The notes: generated by a model not told the origin, from the sequence alone. Positions 1 to 9,169 are shown, numbered from the stretch's first letter. The stretch is DNA of 64,000 bases from Pseudomonas chlororaphis subsp. chlororaphis (GCF_003945765.1 NZ_CP027712.1:2046001-2110000), one strand, 5' to 3'. Made by a program: numbers and translations.

Positions 1-618
1 ATCAAGGTCGAGTTGTTGTATGCCGGCAAACGCTCCGCCGCCCTGGACGAAGTGCGCAGCGGGCGTATGGACATGCTGGCCGACGCGCCGCTGACGGTGA
101 GTGAGTTGGAAGCGCTGGACTACATTCATCCGCCGCTGCTGGAGAACGATTTCCTGGTCTGGACCCGCAAGGGCTCGACGCTGAGCTACAGCCAGCCGTC
201 GGACCTGCATGGGCATACCGGCGCATTGTCGGAAAGGGCGCGCCTGACGCCGTCCTTCGACGCCTTCGCCAAGGAGCAATTGAGCCTGACCCGCATGCCG
301 AATCTGACCCAGGCATTCCAGAAACTGTTGCTGGGGGAGGTGGAGTACGTACTGGCCGGACGTTACGCCGGCATGGCCCTGGCCCAGTCGCTGGGCATGG
401 CCAACGATCTGCTGGCATTCCCGCAGCCTGCCGACAAACCTGGGCTGTTCCTGGCCATCTCGCACAACTCCGCCTGCAACGACCCATGGTTGCGCGGACA
501 GTTGGCGAAAAAGATGACAGAATTGCCCGCGTCCGGTCTGACGGAAGCCGTGCTGCAGCGCAATCTCGAGCGTTGGAAGGCACAGTTGCAGCAACCTGTC
601 AGCACCCCCAAACAGTAG
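1..618 (+). CDS. Periplasmic solute-binding protein, C-terminal part (5' end outside window)
   Basis: The reading frame is open from the first base to a TAG stop, so only the C-terminal 205 residues are present. The sequence resembles bacterial extracellular solute-binding proteins of family 3 (amino-acid-binding type): alternating alpha/beta segments, a 'SGRMDMLADAPLT' stretch typical of the strand after the hinge, and 'PNLTQAFQKLLLGEVEYVLAGRYAG' like the second-lobe region of such proteins (quoted in parts only). It probably binds a small polar ligand in the periplasm, but no transporter genes lie downstream, so it may be an orphan binding protein. A DUF4398 lipoprotein gene starts 9 bases after its stop, suggesting cotranscription. 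Ligand unknown. Confidence 0.6.
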   Translation: MKVELLYAGKRSAALDEVRSGRMDMLADAPLTVSELEALDYIHPPLLENDFLVWTRKGSTLSYSQPSDLHGHTGALSERARLTPSFDAFAKEQLSLTRMPNLTQAFQKLLLGEVEYVLAGRYAGMALAQSLGMANDLLAFPQPADKPGLFLAISHNSACNDPWLRGQLAKKMTELPASGLTEAVLQRNLERWKAQLQQPVSTPKQ

Positions 619-627
619 GGATTTCTA

Positions 628-984
628 GTGAGTATTCGACCTCTTTTCGCTGCCCTGGCCGTCCTGGCTCTGGCGGGTTGCGCAGCCGATCCGGCGCCGA
701 ATGAACAAATGCGCCTGACCGAACAAACCCTGGCCCAGGCCAAGGCCGTGGGAGCCACGGCAGAGGATGTGCCGGAAATGAAACTGGCCGAGGACAAATT
801 CGCCCGTGCCCAACGCAACATGCAGGAAGAGTCGTTCAAGCACGCGCGCATGCGTGCCGAGCAGGCGGAGCTGGATGCGCGCCTGGCCGAGGCGCGGGTC
901 CTGACCCTGAAAAGCCAGGAACAGCTGAACCTCGTCCAGACTCGCATCACTCGTCTGCGCAAGCAGTTGGGAGATGCCCAATGA
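628..984 (+). CDS. DUF4398 domain lipoprotein
   Basis: This 118-residue protein has a GTG start. The first 20 residues form a lipoprotein signal with lipobox LAGC, so Cys18 or its close neighbour would be lipidated and the mature protein anchored in the envelope. The rest is an alpha-helical, Ala/Glu/Arg-rich DUF4398-type segment with coiled-coil character (alternating 'AEQAELDARLAEAR' heptads). Its end overlaps the start of the next gene by four bases (ATGA), which implies translational coupling. Function is not established; the pairing with an OmpA-type lipoprotein suggests a structural envelope role. Confidence 0.75.
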   Translation: MSIRPLFAALAVLALAGCAADPAPNEQMRLTEQTLAQAKAVGATAEDVPEMKLAEDKFARAQRNMQEESFKHARMRAEQAELDARLAEARVLTLKSQEQLNLVQTRITRLRKQLGDAQ

Positions 985-1793
985 TTCGTCTGACCCAGGT
1001 ATTGAGTGGCGTGCTGCTGATCGCCTGCACCGGCCTCTACGGCTGCGCCGGGCAACGCAGTGAAGCCGCGCTGGAACAGGCCGGCGAGGACTTCCAGAAG
1101 GTCAAGGAAGATTCCAATGTGCTGCGCATCGCGCCCAAGGATGTGATCCGCGCCGGTGAGTCCCTGGCCCGGGCCGATCGCCTGTCCAGCTACTGGGGCA
1201 GCGGTTCGGATGTGGTGCACTACGCCTACCTTAGCCAGCGCTACAGCGAAATCGCCCGCGAGCACACCAACCAGGCGCTGAACCAGGAGCAGGCGGCCAA
1301 GCTCGAACTCGAACGCCAGCGCCTGCAACTGGCCCTGCGCGAGGCCAAATTGCTGAGCGTGCAGCAGCAGGGCAAGTGGCTGGAAGAGCAGATCATCAAC
1401 CTGGCCACGACCCAGACCGATCGCGGGCTGGTGATGACCCTGGGCGATGTGTTGTTCGACACCGGCGAAGCGGAGCTGAAGAGCTCGGCCAATCGTACCG
1501 TGCTCAAAGTCGTGCAGTTTCTCCAGCTGAACCCCAAGCGTGTGGTGCGGATCGAGGGCTACACGGACAACACCGGCGACAAGCAGAGCAATCTGAAACT
1601 GTCCCGCGACCGGGCGCAGGCCGTGGCCGATATCCTGGTGGACTTGGGCGTCGAGGAGAAACGGGTCCAGGTCGAAGGTTATGGCGATGAGTACCCGGTC
1701 GAGGCCAACGCCTCGGAACGTGGGCGGGCGCAGAACCGTCGGGTGGAAATCGTCTTCTCCGACGAGAAAGGCCAGTTGGGCGCCGCGCGCTAA
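981..1793 (+). CDS. OmpA family lipoprotein with N-terminal DUF4398 region
   Basis: This protein has 270 residues. Residues 1-24 are a signal peptide ending in a lipobox (LYGC). Residues ~30-140 are a helical DUF4398-like region related to the upstream gene. Residues ~150-265 are an OmpA-like peptidoglycan-binding domain, recognised by 'GYTDNTGD', the 'NLKLSRDRAQAV' helix and the C-terminal 'RGRAQNRRVEI' motif that contacts diaminopimelate in this family. It probably tethers the outer membrane to peptidoglycan. It follows the first DUF4398 gene with a 4-base overlap and is followed by an intrinsic terminator, so it closes the operon. Confidence 0.88.
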   Translation: MIRLTQVLSGVLLIACTGLYGCAGQRSEAALEQAGEDFQKVKEDSNVLRIAPKDVIRAGESLARADRLSSYWGSGSDVVHYAYLSQRYSEIAREHTNQALNQEQAAKLELERQRLQLALREAKLLSVQQQGKWLEEQIINLATTQTDRGLVMTLGDVLFDTGEAELKSSANRTVLKVVQFLQLNPKRVVRIEGYTDNTGDKQSNLKLSRDRAQAVADILVDLGVEEKRVQVEGYGDEYPVEANASERGRAQNRRVEIVFSDEKGQLGAAR

Positions 1794-1811
1794 GACGCGG
1801 CGGCTCAAGAC

Positions 1812-1844
1812 AACCCGGTTTCCCCCACGGAGCCGGGTTTTTTT
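1812..1844 (+). terminator. Intrinsic terminator after OmpA-like gene
   Basis: The arm AACCCGG (1812-1818) pairs with CCGGGTT (1833-1839) around a C-rich loop and runs into six Ts. It lies 19 bases after the OmpA-like gene stop. Confidence 0.85.
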
Positions 1845-1915
1845 GTGCCTGACGATTGGCACACAAAACAGTACAGTTTTTGCTGACACTGCCCTGTACG
1901 GTCGACTATTGTGGC

Positions 1916-1951
1916 AACTGTCCCAGTACACTTATGAACTGTTCCGGTATC
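1916..1951 (+). promoter_or_regulatory. Direct-repeat operator candidate for the MocR-type regulator
   Basis: Two 13-base direct repeats, AACTGTCCCAGTA (1916-1928) and AACTGTTCCGGTA (1937-1949), match at 11 of 13 positions and are spaced 21 bases start to start, two helical turns. They lie 45-80 bases before the start of the MocR-type gene. MocR regulators are known to bind head-to-tail repeats near their own promoters, so autoregulation is a reasonable inference. An additional inverted pair GTACAG/CTGTAC sits at 1871-1899. Confidence 0.5.
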
Positions 1952-1995
1952 GTCATCCACAAGAATAAAATGCCGGTGAAATCGAGTGCAGCGTC

Positions 1996-3434
1996 ATGAC
2001 CAATCTCTTGCTTTATCAACGTATCGCTCAGCAGCTGGCTGAAGATATCCGTCGTGGTGTGTACCAGCCTGGGGAACGCGTACCCTCGGTACGCAAGATG
2101 AGTTCCCAGCTTAACGTCAGCCATGCCACGGTGCTCCAGGCCTACGCCAATCTCGAGGACCAGGGGCTGATCCGCGCCCGTCCGCAGTCGGGCTATTACG
2201 TGCACCAGACCCCGGCGCTGACCGCGCCGACCCCGGACATCGCCCGGGTCGAGCGGCCTGGCCTGGTGACGCGCAGCAGCATCATTCATCAAGTGTTGGT
2301 GGAGTCGCGCCGTGAAGGCGTGTTTCCGCTGGGCGCCGCGGTGCCGAGCGTCGATTACCTGCCGGTGCGGGCGTTGCACCAGCAACTGGCCAAGGTCACC
2401 CGTTTCCACAGCCCGCGCGCCTTCAGCTACATGTTCAGCCCCGGCTTCGAGCCGTTGCGCCGACAGGTGGCGATTCGCATGCGCGACGCTGGCGTGGTGG
2501 TCGACCCCTCTGAAGTGGTGATCACCCACGGCTGCGTGGATGCCCTGCAGATGTCGTTGCGCGTGCTGACCCGCCCGGGCGACCTGATCGCCGCGGAGTC
2601 GCCGACTTACTACGGCCTGCTGCAACTGGCCGACCTGCTGGGGCTCAAGGTCATCGAGATTCCCAGCGACCCTTCCACCGGCATGAGCCTGGAAGCGCTG
2701 CAACTGGCGGCCAACCAGTGGTCGATCAAGGCCCTGGTGTTGACCACGCGCCTGAGCAATCCACTGGGCGGCACCTGCCGGAAGAGCGGCAGAAACAACT
2801 GCTGCGCCTGGCCTCGGATTTCGATATCCAGGTGGTCGAAGATGACATCTACGGCGAACTGATGTTCGAGGTCGGTCGTACCAAGGCGCTGAAAGCCTAT
2901 GACCGGCTGGATCGGGTGATCTATTGCTCGAGCTTTTCCAAGACCCTGTCACCTGGCGTGCGCATCGGCTGGATGATTGCCGGCAAGTTCCAGCAGGAAA
3001 TCCAGCGTTTGCAGACCTTCAGCACTCATTCGGCCTGCAGTGTCACGCAGATGGGCGTCGCGGCCTACCTGGAGAACGGCGGTTACGACCGGCATCTGCG
3101 TTTCATCCGCCAGGAGTACCGCAAGAACCTCAGTGCCTTTCAGCTGGCGGTGCAGCAGTACTTCCCGGAGGGCACGCAGATTACCCGTCCGAACGGTGGT
3201 TTCATTCTCTGGGTCAGCCTGCCGGGGCGGGTCAATACCCAGGAATTGCATGTCCGGGCATTGCAGCAGGGCATCAGTATCGCGCCGGGGCTGATCTTCA
3301 GTAATACCGAGCAGTTCAACCACTGCATTCGCCTCAACTGCGGTACCCCATGGAATCGCGAGGCCGAACGGGCACTGATGACCCTGGGCATGTTGGCCAG
3401 CCAGCTGTGCCAGGAGGCTGCGGGCGGTTTTTGA
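1996..3434 (+). pseudogene. MocR/PdxR-type GntR regulator with aminotransferase domain, disrupted by a one-base frameshift
   Basis: Two overlapping frames together give one ~479-residue protein. The first (1996-2862) has an N-terminal GntR winged helix (residues ~5-70, 'RRGVYQPGERVPSVRKMS') and the start of a fold-type I aminotransferase domain. The second (up to 3434) carries the rest, including the pyridoxal phosphate lysine in 'SSFSKTLSPG'. The switch falls at about 2775: homologues read NPLGG-T-M-PEER, whereas here the A of the expected ATG codon is missing, so frame 1 continues as 'TCRKSGRNN' and the true frame resumes with 'PEERQKQLL'. Both halves look conserved, so this is either a very recent mutation or a sequencing error. 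If intact it would be a PLP- or amino-sensing transcription factor. Confidence 0.85.
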
Positions 3435-3513
3435 AGGATCGGTTACCGCGCTTGTTTTCGCGCGGTCAACAGGCGAGCATATGGCTCTTTGCCGCCGATC
3501 CTGTTGTCTCTCT

Positions 3514-4026
3514 ATGAAAGCGATTTTTCCTGTTGCCTGGGTATTGGTCAGTGTATTGAGTGCTTTCGGCACGGCCAGCGTTCTGGCGGCTCCGGCCCAG
3601 GAAAAGGTCGCGGCAAGCGCCACCGCGAGTAAATCGCAGAAAACCGCGGCAGCCAAGAAAGCCGCGCCGGTAAAGAAGGCGGTAGCGACCAGCAAGGCCA
3701 AGCCCAAGGCCAAGGTACAGAAAAGGCGCGCGCCGATCGCTTCCAAGTCCAAGCCTGCCAGTGAGATCGTGAAGACGCGTTTGCCTTCGGCCAATGTGGA
3801 TCTGAGCCTGCCGCCGGAAATGGTCAAGCAATTGCAGCCGATCGGTTCGGTCAACCAGCCCAAGCGCACCCCGTTGCTGCCGCCGATGTTCGGCGAGAAA
3901 CCCAAGGACGACAGTCCGTTCCAACTCAACGGCCGCTTGCTGAGCAACGAAATGCAGTTGCAGCTGCGCAATGACGAACGGCGTGATGTGGAAGGCGCGG
4001 CGCTGGATTTCGAATTCAAGCAGTAA
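3514..4026 (+). CDS. Secreted Ala/Lys-rich basic protein, function unknown
   Basis: This protein has 170 residues from the ATG at 3514, chosen because it begins exactly at a good signal peptide (Lys2, a hydrophobic core, then 'VLAAPAQ'); an in-frame ATG at 3481 would add 11 residues before it and cannot be excluded. Mature residues ~25-75 are extremely rich in Ala and Lys ('KKAAPVKKAV', 'KAKPKAKVQK'), giving a low-complexity basic segment that could bind nucleic acid or anionic polymers. The C-terminal half is Pro/Leu-rich and ends acidic. Similar proteins in Pseudomonas are sometimes labelled translation initiation factor-like purely because of composition. It stands alone. Confidence 0.6.
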   Translation: MKAIFPVAWVLVSVLSAFGTASVLAAPAQEKVAASATASKSQKTAAAKKAAPVKKAVATSKAKPKAKVQKRRAPIASKSKPASEIVKTRLPSANVDLSLPPEMVKQLQPIGSVNQPKRTPLLPPMFGEKPKDDSPFQLNGRLLSNEMQLQLRNDERRDVEGAALDFEFKQ

Positions 4027-4194
4027 ACCCTCATCCTGACTGTGACCCGCAGCCCTGACGCTTTGTCGGAGACTGGTCAGTCACGCGAGCCTGAGCGTAA
4101 AAACCCGTGGGCGGCCAATTTCAAACGGCTGTTTTAGCGGTTACTCTAGTCCGCGTCATTTCAATACTTTGCCCGTCGCGAGGAGCTTGTCGTC

Positions 4195-4449
4195 ATGAAC
4201 TGCCGTGAAGGCTGTGGCGCCTGTTGCATTGCCCCTTCCATCAGTACCCCGATTCCCGGAATGCCCAATGGCAAACCGGCCGGAGAACGTTGCATCCATC
4301 TTTCTGTCGAACTGCTGTGCGGTTTGTTCGGCCAACCCGAACGGCCCGCCGTCTGTGGTGCGTTCCAGGCCGATGTCGAAGTCTGCGGCGGCAGTCGGGA
4401 AGAGGCTATCCGCTTGTTGGGCTGGTGGGAGCAAGTGACGGCGGCGTGA
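4195..4449 (+). CDS. YkgJ family cysteine cluster protein
   Basis: This 84-residue protein has 'CREGCGACC' at residues 3-11 and further cysteines at 33, 42, 55 and 65, the pattern of the YkgJ/UPF0153 family, thought to bind a metal or Fe-S cluster. It also has the family's 'MPNGKPAGERCIHL' segment. A strong GAGGAG ribosome site lies at 4180-4185. Its biochemical role is not established. The START-domain gene begins 43 bases downstream and may be cotranscribed. Confidence 0.85.
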   Translation: MNCREGCGACCIAPSISTPIPGMPNGKPAGERCIHLSVELLCGLFGQPERPAVCGAFQADVEVCGGSREEAIRLLGWWEQVTAA

Positions 4450-4492
4450 AGTGTTTTCAATGAACGGAACTTCAACAATAAGGAATAAGACA

Positions 4493-5101
4493 ATGGGTTC
4501 GCTGCATCGAATTGCTGTGCTCTGTGGGTTGACCGTTCTGCTGTCGGCAACCGCCCACGCCGAAGATTGGCAAACGGCCAAGGATGAAGACGGCATCAAG
4601 GTCTCCTTGAGTGAAGTGGCCGGCTCCAAATACAAGGCCTACCGGGGCGTGACCACCATGAAAACCAGCGTGGCCAAGCTGCGCGCGCTGCAGGACGACG
4701 TGACGGGCGCCTGCGCCTGGATTCACGAGTGCAAGTCGCAGAAACTGCTCAAGCACGAAGGTGAGCAGAGCTGGACCTACACCCAGTTCAACACCCCATG
4801 GCCAGTTACGCCGCGTGATTCGGTGCTGCACGTCACCACCAACGAAGCGGCCGATGGCAGCCTGACCCGCAAGCTCGAAGGCGTACCGACCTACCTTCCC
4901 GAGGAGAAAGGTTTCGTGCGTGTCGCCCAGGTCGAAGGCTTCTGGAAGTTCGTGCCCAAGGGCGCGGACCAGGTCGAAGTGACCTATCAGGTGCACACCG
5001 AACCGGGCGGCAGCGTGCCGTCCTGGCTGGCCAACAAGTTTGTCGTGGATGCGCCGTTCAACACCCTCAAGGCCTTGAAGGCGCGCGCCGAGAAACCGTA
5101 A
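4493..5101 (+). CDS. START domain-containing secreted protein
   Basis: This protein has 202 residues from ATG 4493, preceded by AAGGAATAA; an upstream in-frame ATG at 4451 lacks a ribosome site and would spoil the signal peptide. Residues 1-23 are a cleavable signal ending 'ATAHA'. The rest matches the START/SRPBCC lipid-binding fold: 'WQTAKDEDGIKV' near the beginning, 'KLRALQDDVTGACAWIHECK' (abbreviated), the 'PWPVTPRDSV' motif typical of START domains and 'KFVPKGADQVEVTYQVHTEPGG' in the C-terminal sheet. It probably carries a hydrophobic ligand in the periplasm. A strong terminator follows. Confidence 0.87.
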   Translation: MGSLHRIAVLCGLTVLLSATAHAEDWQTAKDEDGIKVSLSEVAGSKYKAYRGVTTMKTSVAKLRALQDDVTGACAWIHECKSQKLLKHEGEQSWTYTQFNTPWPVTPRDSVLHVTTNEAADGSLTRKLEGVPTYLPEEKGFVRVAQVEGFWKFVPKGADQVEVTYQVHTEPGGSVPSWLANKFVVDAPFNTLKALKARAEKP

Positions 5102-5117
5102 ACGTCGATCGTTGCGA

Positions 5118-5145
5118 AAAGGCTGCCCCAGGGCAGCCTTTTTTA
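5118..5145 (+). terminator. Intrinsic terminator after START gene
   Basis: AAAGGCTGCCC pairs with GGGCAGCCTTT and is followed by a T run; the stem is about 11 bp with a short loop. Confidence 0.9.
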
Positions 5146-5238
5146 ATGGCGCCGCCGGGCCTTTGGTTTGAACGATCATTGGTTCTTCAGGGTCGACATC
5201 TTGTGAGTCCATCCATGGGCTTCATCAAGGAGGCACTG

Positions 5239-5472
5239 ATGCAAAAGTGGCAAGTCACTTTCGTTGACGATCATGGTGTCCAGTCAGTCGAGCAGTTCGA
5301 CTGTGAGCAGCAGCCCAGCATGGAGGAGGCGGCACAATTGATTCGCGCAAAGCTTTTGCCGGTTCCGGCCGAGCTTGACCTCAACGACCTGGAAGGGCGC
5401 ACCGACGACCCTACGCTCAAGAGCCTGAAAGATCAGAACAGCATTCAAATCCTCAGCATTACGCCGATTTAA
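5239..5472 (+). CDS. Conserved small hypothetical protein
   Basis: This protein has 77 residues from ATG 5239, selected because a perfect AAGGAGG ribosome site sits at 5228-5234; the frame is open further upstream but without initiation signals. It starts 'MQKWQVTFVDDHGVQSV' and contains an acidic helix and 'LLPVPAELDLNDLEGR'. No signal peptide, membrane helix or recognised domain. It is flanked by the START terminator and the RraB-like gene, so it looks monocistronic. Function unknown. Confidence 0.65.
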   Translation: MQKWQVTFVDDHGVQSVEQFDCEQQPSMEEAAQLIRAKLLPVPAELDLNDLEGRTDDPTLKSLKDQNSIQILSITPI

Positions 5473-5694
5473 TCTTTAATGCGCAAAGCTCCACCGAGCT
5501 TTAACCCAGACCTTGGCAGCGCCTGCGTCTTGGCGCTACTCTGCATTCGAGATCAGCGAATGAATCGCTAAGGTCTGGTCTTGTCAGCTACATGCTTGTT
5601 TCCTGGCGGCGATCTTCTCGCCGCAAGTCTGCACCGTGCGGTGACAGGCAAGGGAGTACGGAAAGTCTATCCATCGGTTTGAGGAGGACGTTTC

Positions 5695-6036
5695 ATGAGC
5701 ACAGCCTATCAAGAAGACATCAGCAGCAGCGTGCTGCGCCGCATGAAAGAAGGCGGTTTCGACTTTTCACGATTCCATCCCATCGAGTTCTACGCCATTT
5801 TTCCGGACGAGGAGCGGGCACGCAGGGCGGCAGGGCAGTTCCGCGGTGAATCCTTGAATGCCCAGGTCAGCGTGCGCGATGACGGCGCCTGGTACCTGGA
5901 GCTGAGCAAGGTGATGTACGCCACCTACGGCGGCATCGGCGATTTCGAGCAGGACTTTGAAGCGGTGGTTGCGCCCCTGGGCGGGATCATTGAAGGTTGG
6001 GGCGTGAAGCAGGAGGTTCGAGGGCGACTCGTTTAG
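5695..6036 (+). CDS. RraB-family ribonuclease E inhibitor-like protein
   Basis: This 113-residue protein starts after a GAGGAGG ribosome site (5681-5687). The sequence fits the RraB/DUF695-like ferredoxin fold: 'RMKEGGFDFSRFHPIEFYAIF' (in parts), 'EERARRAAGQFRGE', 'DGAWYLELSKVMYATYGGI' and a final 'LGGIIEGWGVKQ'. RraB proteins of E. coli bind RNase E and alter its substrate choice; whether this shorter Pseudomonas member does so is inference. RraA is encoded at 46040-46531 in the same window. A hairpin terminator follows. Confidence 0.75.
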   Translation: MSTAYQEDISSSVLRRMKEGGFDFSRFHPIEFYAIFPDEERARRAAGQFRGESLNAQVSVRDDGAWYLELSKVMYATYGGIGDFEQDFEAVVAPLGGIIEGWGVKQEVRGRLV

Positions 6037-6063
6037 TGCATATGAATAGCGTCAAGACTCAGC

Positions 6064-6097
6064 ATCGGCTGACCTTCGGGTCGGCCGATTTCGTTTC
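6064..6097 (+). terminator. Terminator-like hairpin after RraB-like gene
   Basis: TCGGCTGACC pairs with GGTCGGCCGA around a TTCG tetraloop, followed by a T-rich stretch (ATTTCGTTTCT). Confidence 0.7.
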
Positions 6098-6128
6098 TGC
6101 CCCCGGGATCCTACAAAAAAAAGTGGGT

Positions 6129-6160
6129 AAAAAAAGGCCACCCGCTGAGGGTGGCCAAAA
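6129..6160 (-). terminator. Minus-strand intrinsic terminator
   Basis: Read on the minus strand, GGCCACCC pairs with GGGTGGCC and is followed by seven Ts. It would end transcripts coming from the cytochrome c gene or from a small RNA in the 6160-6438 gap. A 7-bp perfect inverted repeat GACCGGT/ACCGGTC (6166-6189) lies immediately before it. Confidence 0.8.
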
Positions 6161-6380
6161 GGGAAGACCGGTAGGAGAGGAAACCGGTCGGGGACATTCT
6201 GGGTCCGGCTGCCATTGGCGCCATGAAGGGAGGCATCGACTGCGCACCTTGGGGGCTGAAGTCGTTTGCGCTGTTGCAGCAAATTCTGCGCAATTTTGCC
6301 CAAGCGGTGAAATCAAGTCTGGCTATGCCGTCGATAGCCACTGCATTGCAATGGAGCGCTTGCCGGGGAGCAGGCCCGAC

Positions 6381-6408
6381 TGTAAGGAGCGAGGCTTGCC
6401 TGCGATGG
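6381..6408. repeat. Single degenerate REP sequence
   Basis: TGTAAGGAGCGAGGCTTGCC followed by TGCGATGG resembles the Pseudomonas REP class with core GGAGCGAGCTTGCTCGCGA, but no intact inverted partner is present. It lies just downstream of the cytochrome c gene. The remaining gap 6037-6438 holds two terminator hairpins and no convincing gene. Confidence 0.55.
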
Positions 6409-6438
6409 CATTCTGGACAGCATCTCCCCAAGCCAGCT

Positions 6439-7251
6439 TTATTGCCCAGGCTGCTTACGTCCCGCCATATGCTTCAGATACCCCACCAGCAACTCCAGCT
6501 CGGCATCCGGCAATACGCTGCTTGCGAAGGCCGGCATCTTCGCCTGTGGCCAGCGGCGCAGGCTCTGTGGGTCACGGATATAACGCTTGAGGAGGTCCGC
6601 ACCGAAATACTCGGTGGGGCTGTAGGGGATATTCAGGTCCGGGCCGAACTGCGAGTCGCCGGCGCCGTTGAGGCGATGGCAAGCCAGGCAGTTCTTCTGG
6701 AACAGGGCGAAGCCCTGGTTCACCGGGTCGCCGTCTGCCAGTTTGGGGTCCGGGCGCAGGGCCGGGAAACGCTCGGCCACCGGCGCCAGGCGCTTGATGC
6801 TCGCCACTTCGAACGGCCATTGCTCGGGGCTGATATGACCGGCCTGCGGGTTGGTCCACACCAGGTAGAAAGGCCCGGCGCTGTGCTTGCCTTCAGCCAG
6901 GGGCGGCCAGGGCTTGGCCGGGTCTTCGATGGCCAGCCAGGCCTGGGCGCCGTCCTGGTTGAGCAGGGGGGCGGCGGGCAACTCGGCGGCGAAACCGTCC
7001 AGGGCGACAGCCTGCAGATGGTCATCAGCCTTGATGCCGGTGAGCAGGGCCGAGATCGGCACCGCGCGGTAACTCATGTCGCGTTTGTACGACACGTCAT
7101 CCTTGACTGTGACGGTCCGGGCCTGAGGGTGCTTGAGCAGTTCTTCGGTCTGCCAGGTGCGACTGCCGGCCCCCAGTTCCAGGGTCAGCTGCGCGGCATG
7201 CACGGGTGTGGTGAGCAGCAGGGCGCTGCACAGGAGGATAAGAGATTTCAA
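6439..7251 (-). CDS. Periplasmic cytochrome c family protein
   Basis: This protein has about 270 residues. The frame extends to an ATG at 7434, but the region beyond 7251 lacks coding character; the TTG at 7251 starts exactly at a signal peptide (Lys2, 'SLILLCSALLLTTPVHA'), so I prefer it. Residues ~25-165 resemble the molybdopterin-oxidoreductase-type beta domain found fused to cytochromes, without cofactor residues I can recognise. The C-terminal ~100 residues form a monohaem cytochrome c with 'CLACH' and a distal Met in 'AKMPAF'. It would carry electrons in the periplasm; the partner is unknown. A 31-residue membrane peptide is encoded directly upstream. Confidence 0.78.
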   Translation of the reverse strand: MKSLILLCSALLLTTPVHAAQLTLELGAGSRTWQTEELLKHPQARTVTVKDDVSYKRDMSYRAVPISALLTGIKADDHLQAVALDGFAAELPAAPLLNQDGAQAWLAIEDPAKPWPPLAEGKHSAGPFYLVWTNPQAGHISPEQWPFEVASIKRLAPVAERFPALRPDPKLADGDPVNQGFALFQKNCLACHRLNGAGDSQFGPDLNIPYSPTEYFGADLLKRYIRDPQSLRRWPQAKMPAFASSVLPDAELELLVGYLKHMAGRKQPGQ

Positions 7252-7434
7252 TTGATCGCTGTTCCGTCGCTGAGGTGGAGAGCACCGCGTACGGCCTGTC
7301 TCCAGTTTTCTGATAGGTGCGACGACACCCTGATTCAGCGTGGCCGCGGCGTCAGAAAGAGTGGCATACAAGCGCCTGCCCCGGTAGCGAACCGGAGCAC
7401 AAAGATGCAATTGCGTGACGGGATGGCCACGCAT

Positions 7435-7530
7435 CTAGCCGATCACTTTGGTGAGATTCGGCAAAATCAGAAGCAAGGTGGTTGCGAACAGAATGAGCCC
7501 CGCTTGACGGACTTTCGAATGCTTGAACAT
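7435..7530 (-). CDS. 31-residue predicted single-pass membrane peptide
   Basis: An ATG at 7530 opens a 31-codon frame ending with TAG at 7435: it begins MFKHSKVRQAG, continues with a hydrophobic run of about 18 residues rich in Leu/Ile and ends NLTKVIG. AAAGG lies about 11 bases upstream. The positive N-terminus followed by one hydrophobic helix suggests an inner-membrane peptide with the N-terminus in the cytosol. It precedes the cytochrome c gene on the same strand by 183 bases. Function unknown; support rests on composition and the ribosome site. Confidence 0.5.
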   Translation of the reverse strand: MFKHSKVRQAGLILFATTLLLILPNLTKVIG

Positions 7531-7938
7531 GGCTGAATGCCTTTTGTTGTTATTCCTGAACATCAAATGCATGCCTGCCGCTTCACTCTGGTCAGGCGAT
7601 GTGTCCCTTTTCTTACACGTGCACCGGCAAGACCCGGCTGCAACGATTCACTGCCTACAGTTCCTACCTTAGGGGCCTTGTAACCCTTGGCTTAGATCCA
7701 TTTCATATCAGCTAATAGGCGGATGCTTTAAAAAACGCATGAGGCTTATTGCCATCTTCTTGCCCGGCCTTTGTCTAGACAGTTCCGTTATGCGGCGGGC
7801 GGAATCCATTAGCTCACTACCGTTCGTCTGAGCGTGACCGTCAAGGTCAGTGAGCGCATCGGTCATTGAATCCGGGGCCCTCGAGGCCAAGAGTGGGAGC
7901 CCTGTCATCATTCATCTGCACAGCGGTTCGAGGACGTC
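7531..7938. other. Divergent intergenic region
   Basis: 408 bases separate the minus-strand peptide/cytochrome genes from the plus-strand thiolase. It must hold both promoters. The clearest structure is an interrupted inverted repeat GCTCACT...AGTGAGC (7812-7818 and 7849-7855) that contains a nested TGACC-N5-GGTCA (7835-7849), 80-130 bases before the thiolase start; it could be an operator or leader hairpin. No convincing gene is seen. Confidence 0.4.
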
Positions 7939-9144
<1,206 letters not shown>

Positions 9145-9169
9145 GCCCTGACTTCAAGGAAACACTTTC

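Noticed and set aside
6129-6200. RsmX/Y/Z-type sRNA
   Set aside because: A few GGA triplets lie near the hairpin on the plus strand, but the terminator points to the minus strand and there are no repeated loop GGA motifs.
7252-7434. N-terminal extension of the cytochrome c frame to an ATG at 7434
   Set aside because: The stretch has no coding bias and would hide a clear signal peptide; the 31-residue peptide gene ends just at this boundary.
7708-7911. Minus-strand 67-codon frame in the gap before the thiolase
   Set aside because: No ribosome site, no domain or membrane signal, and it spans the inverted repeat and promoter zone.
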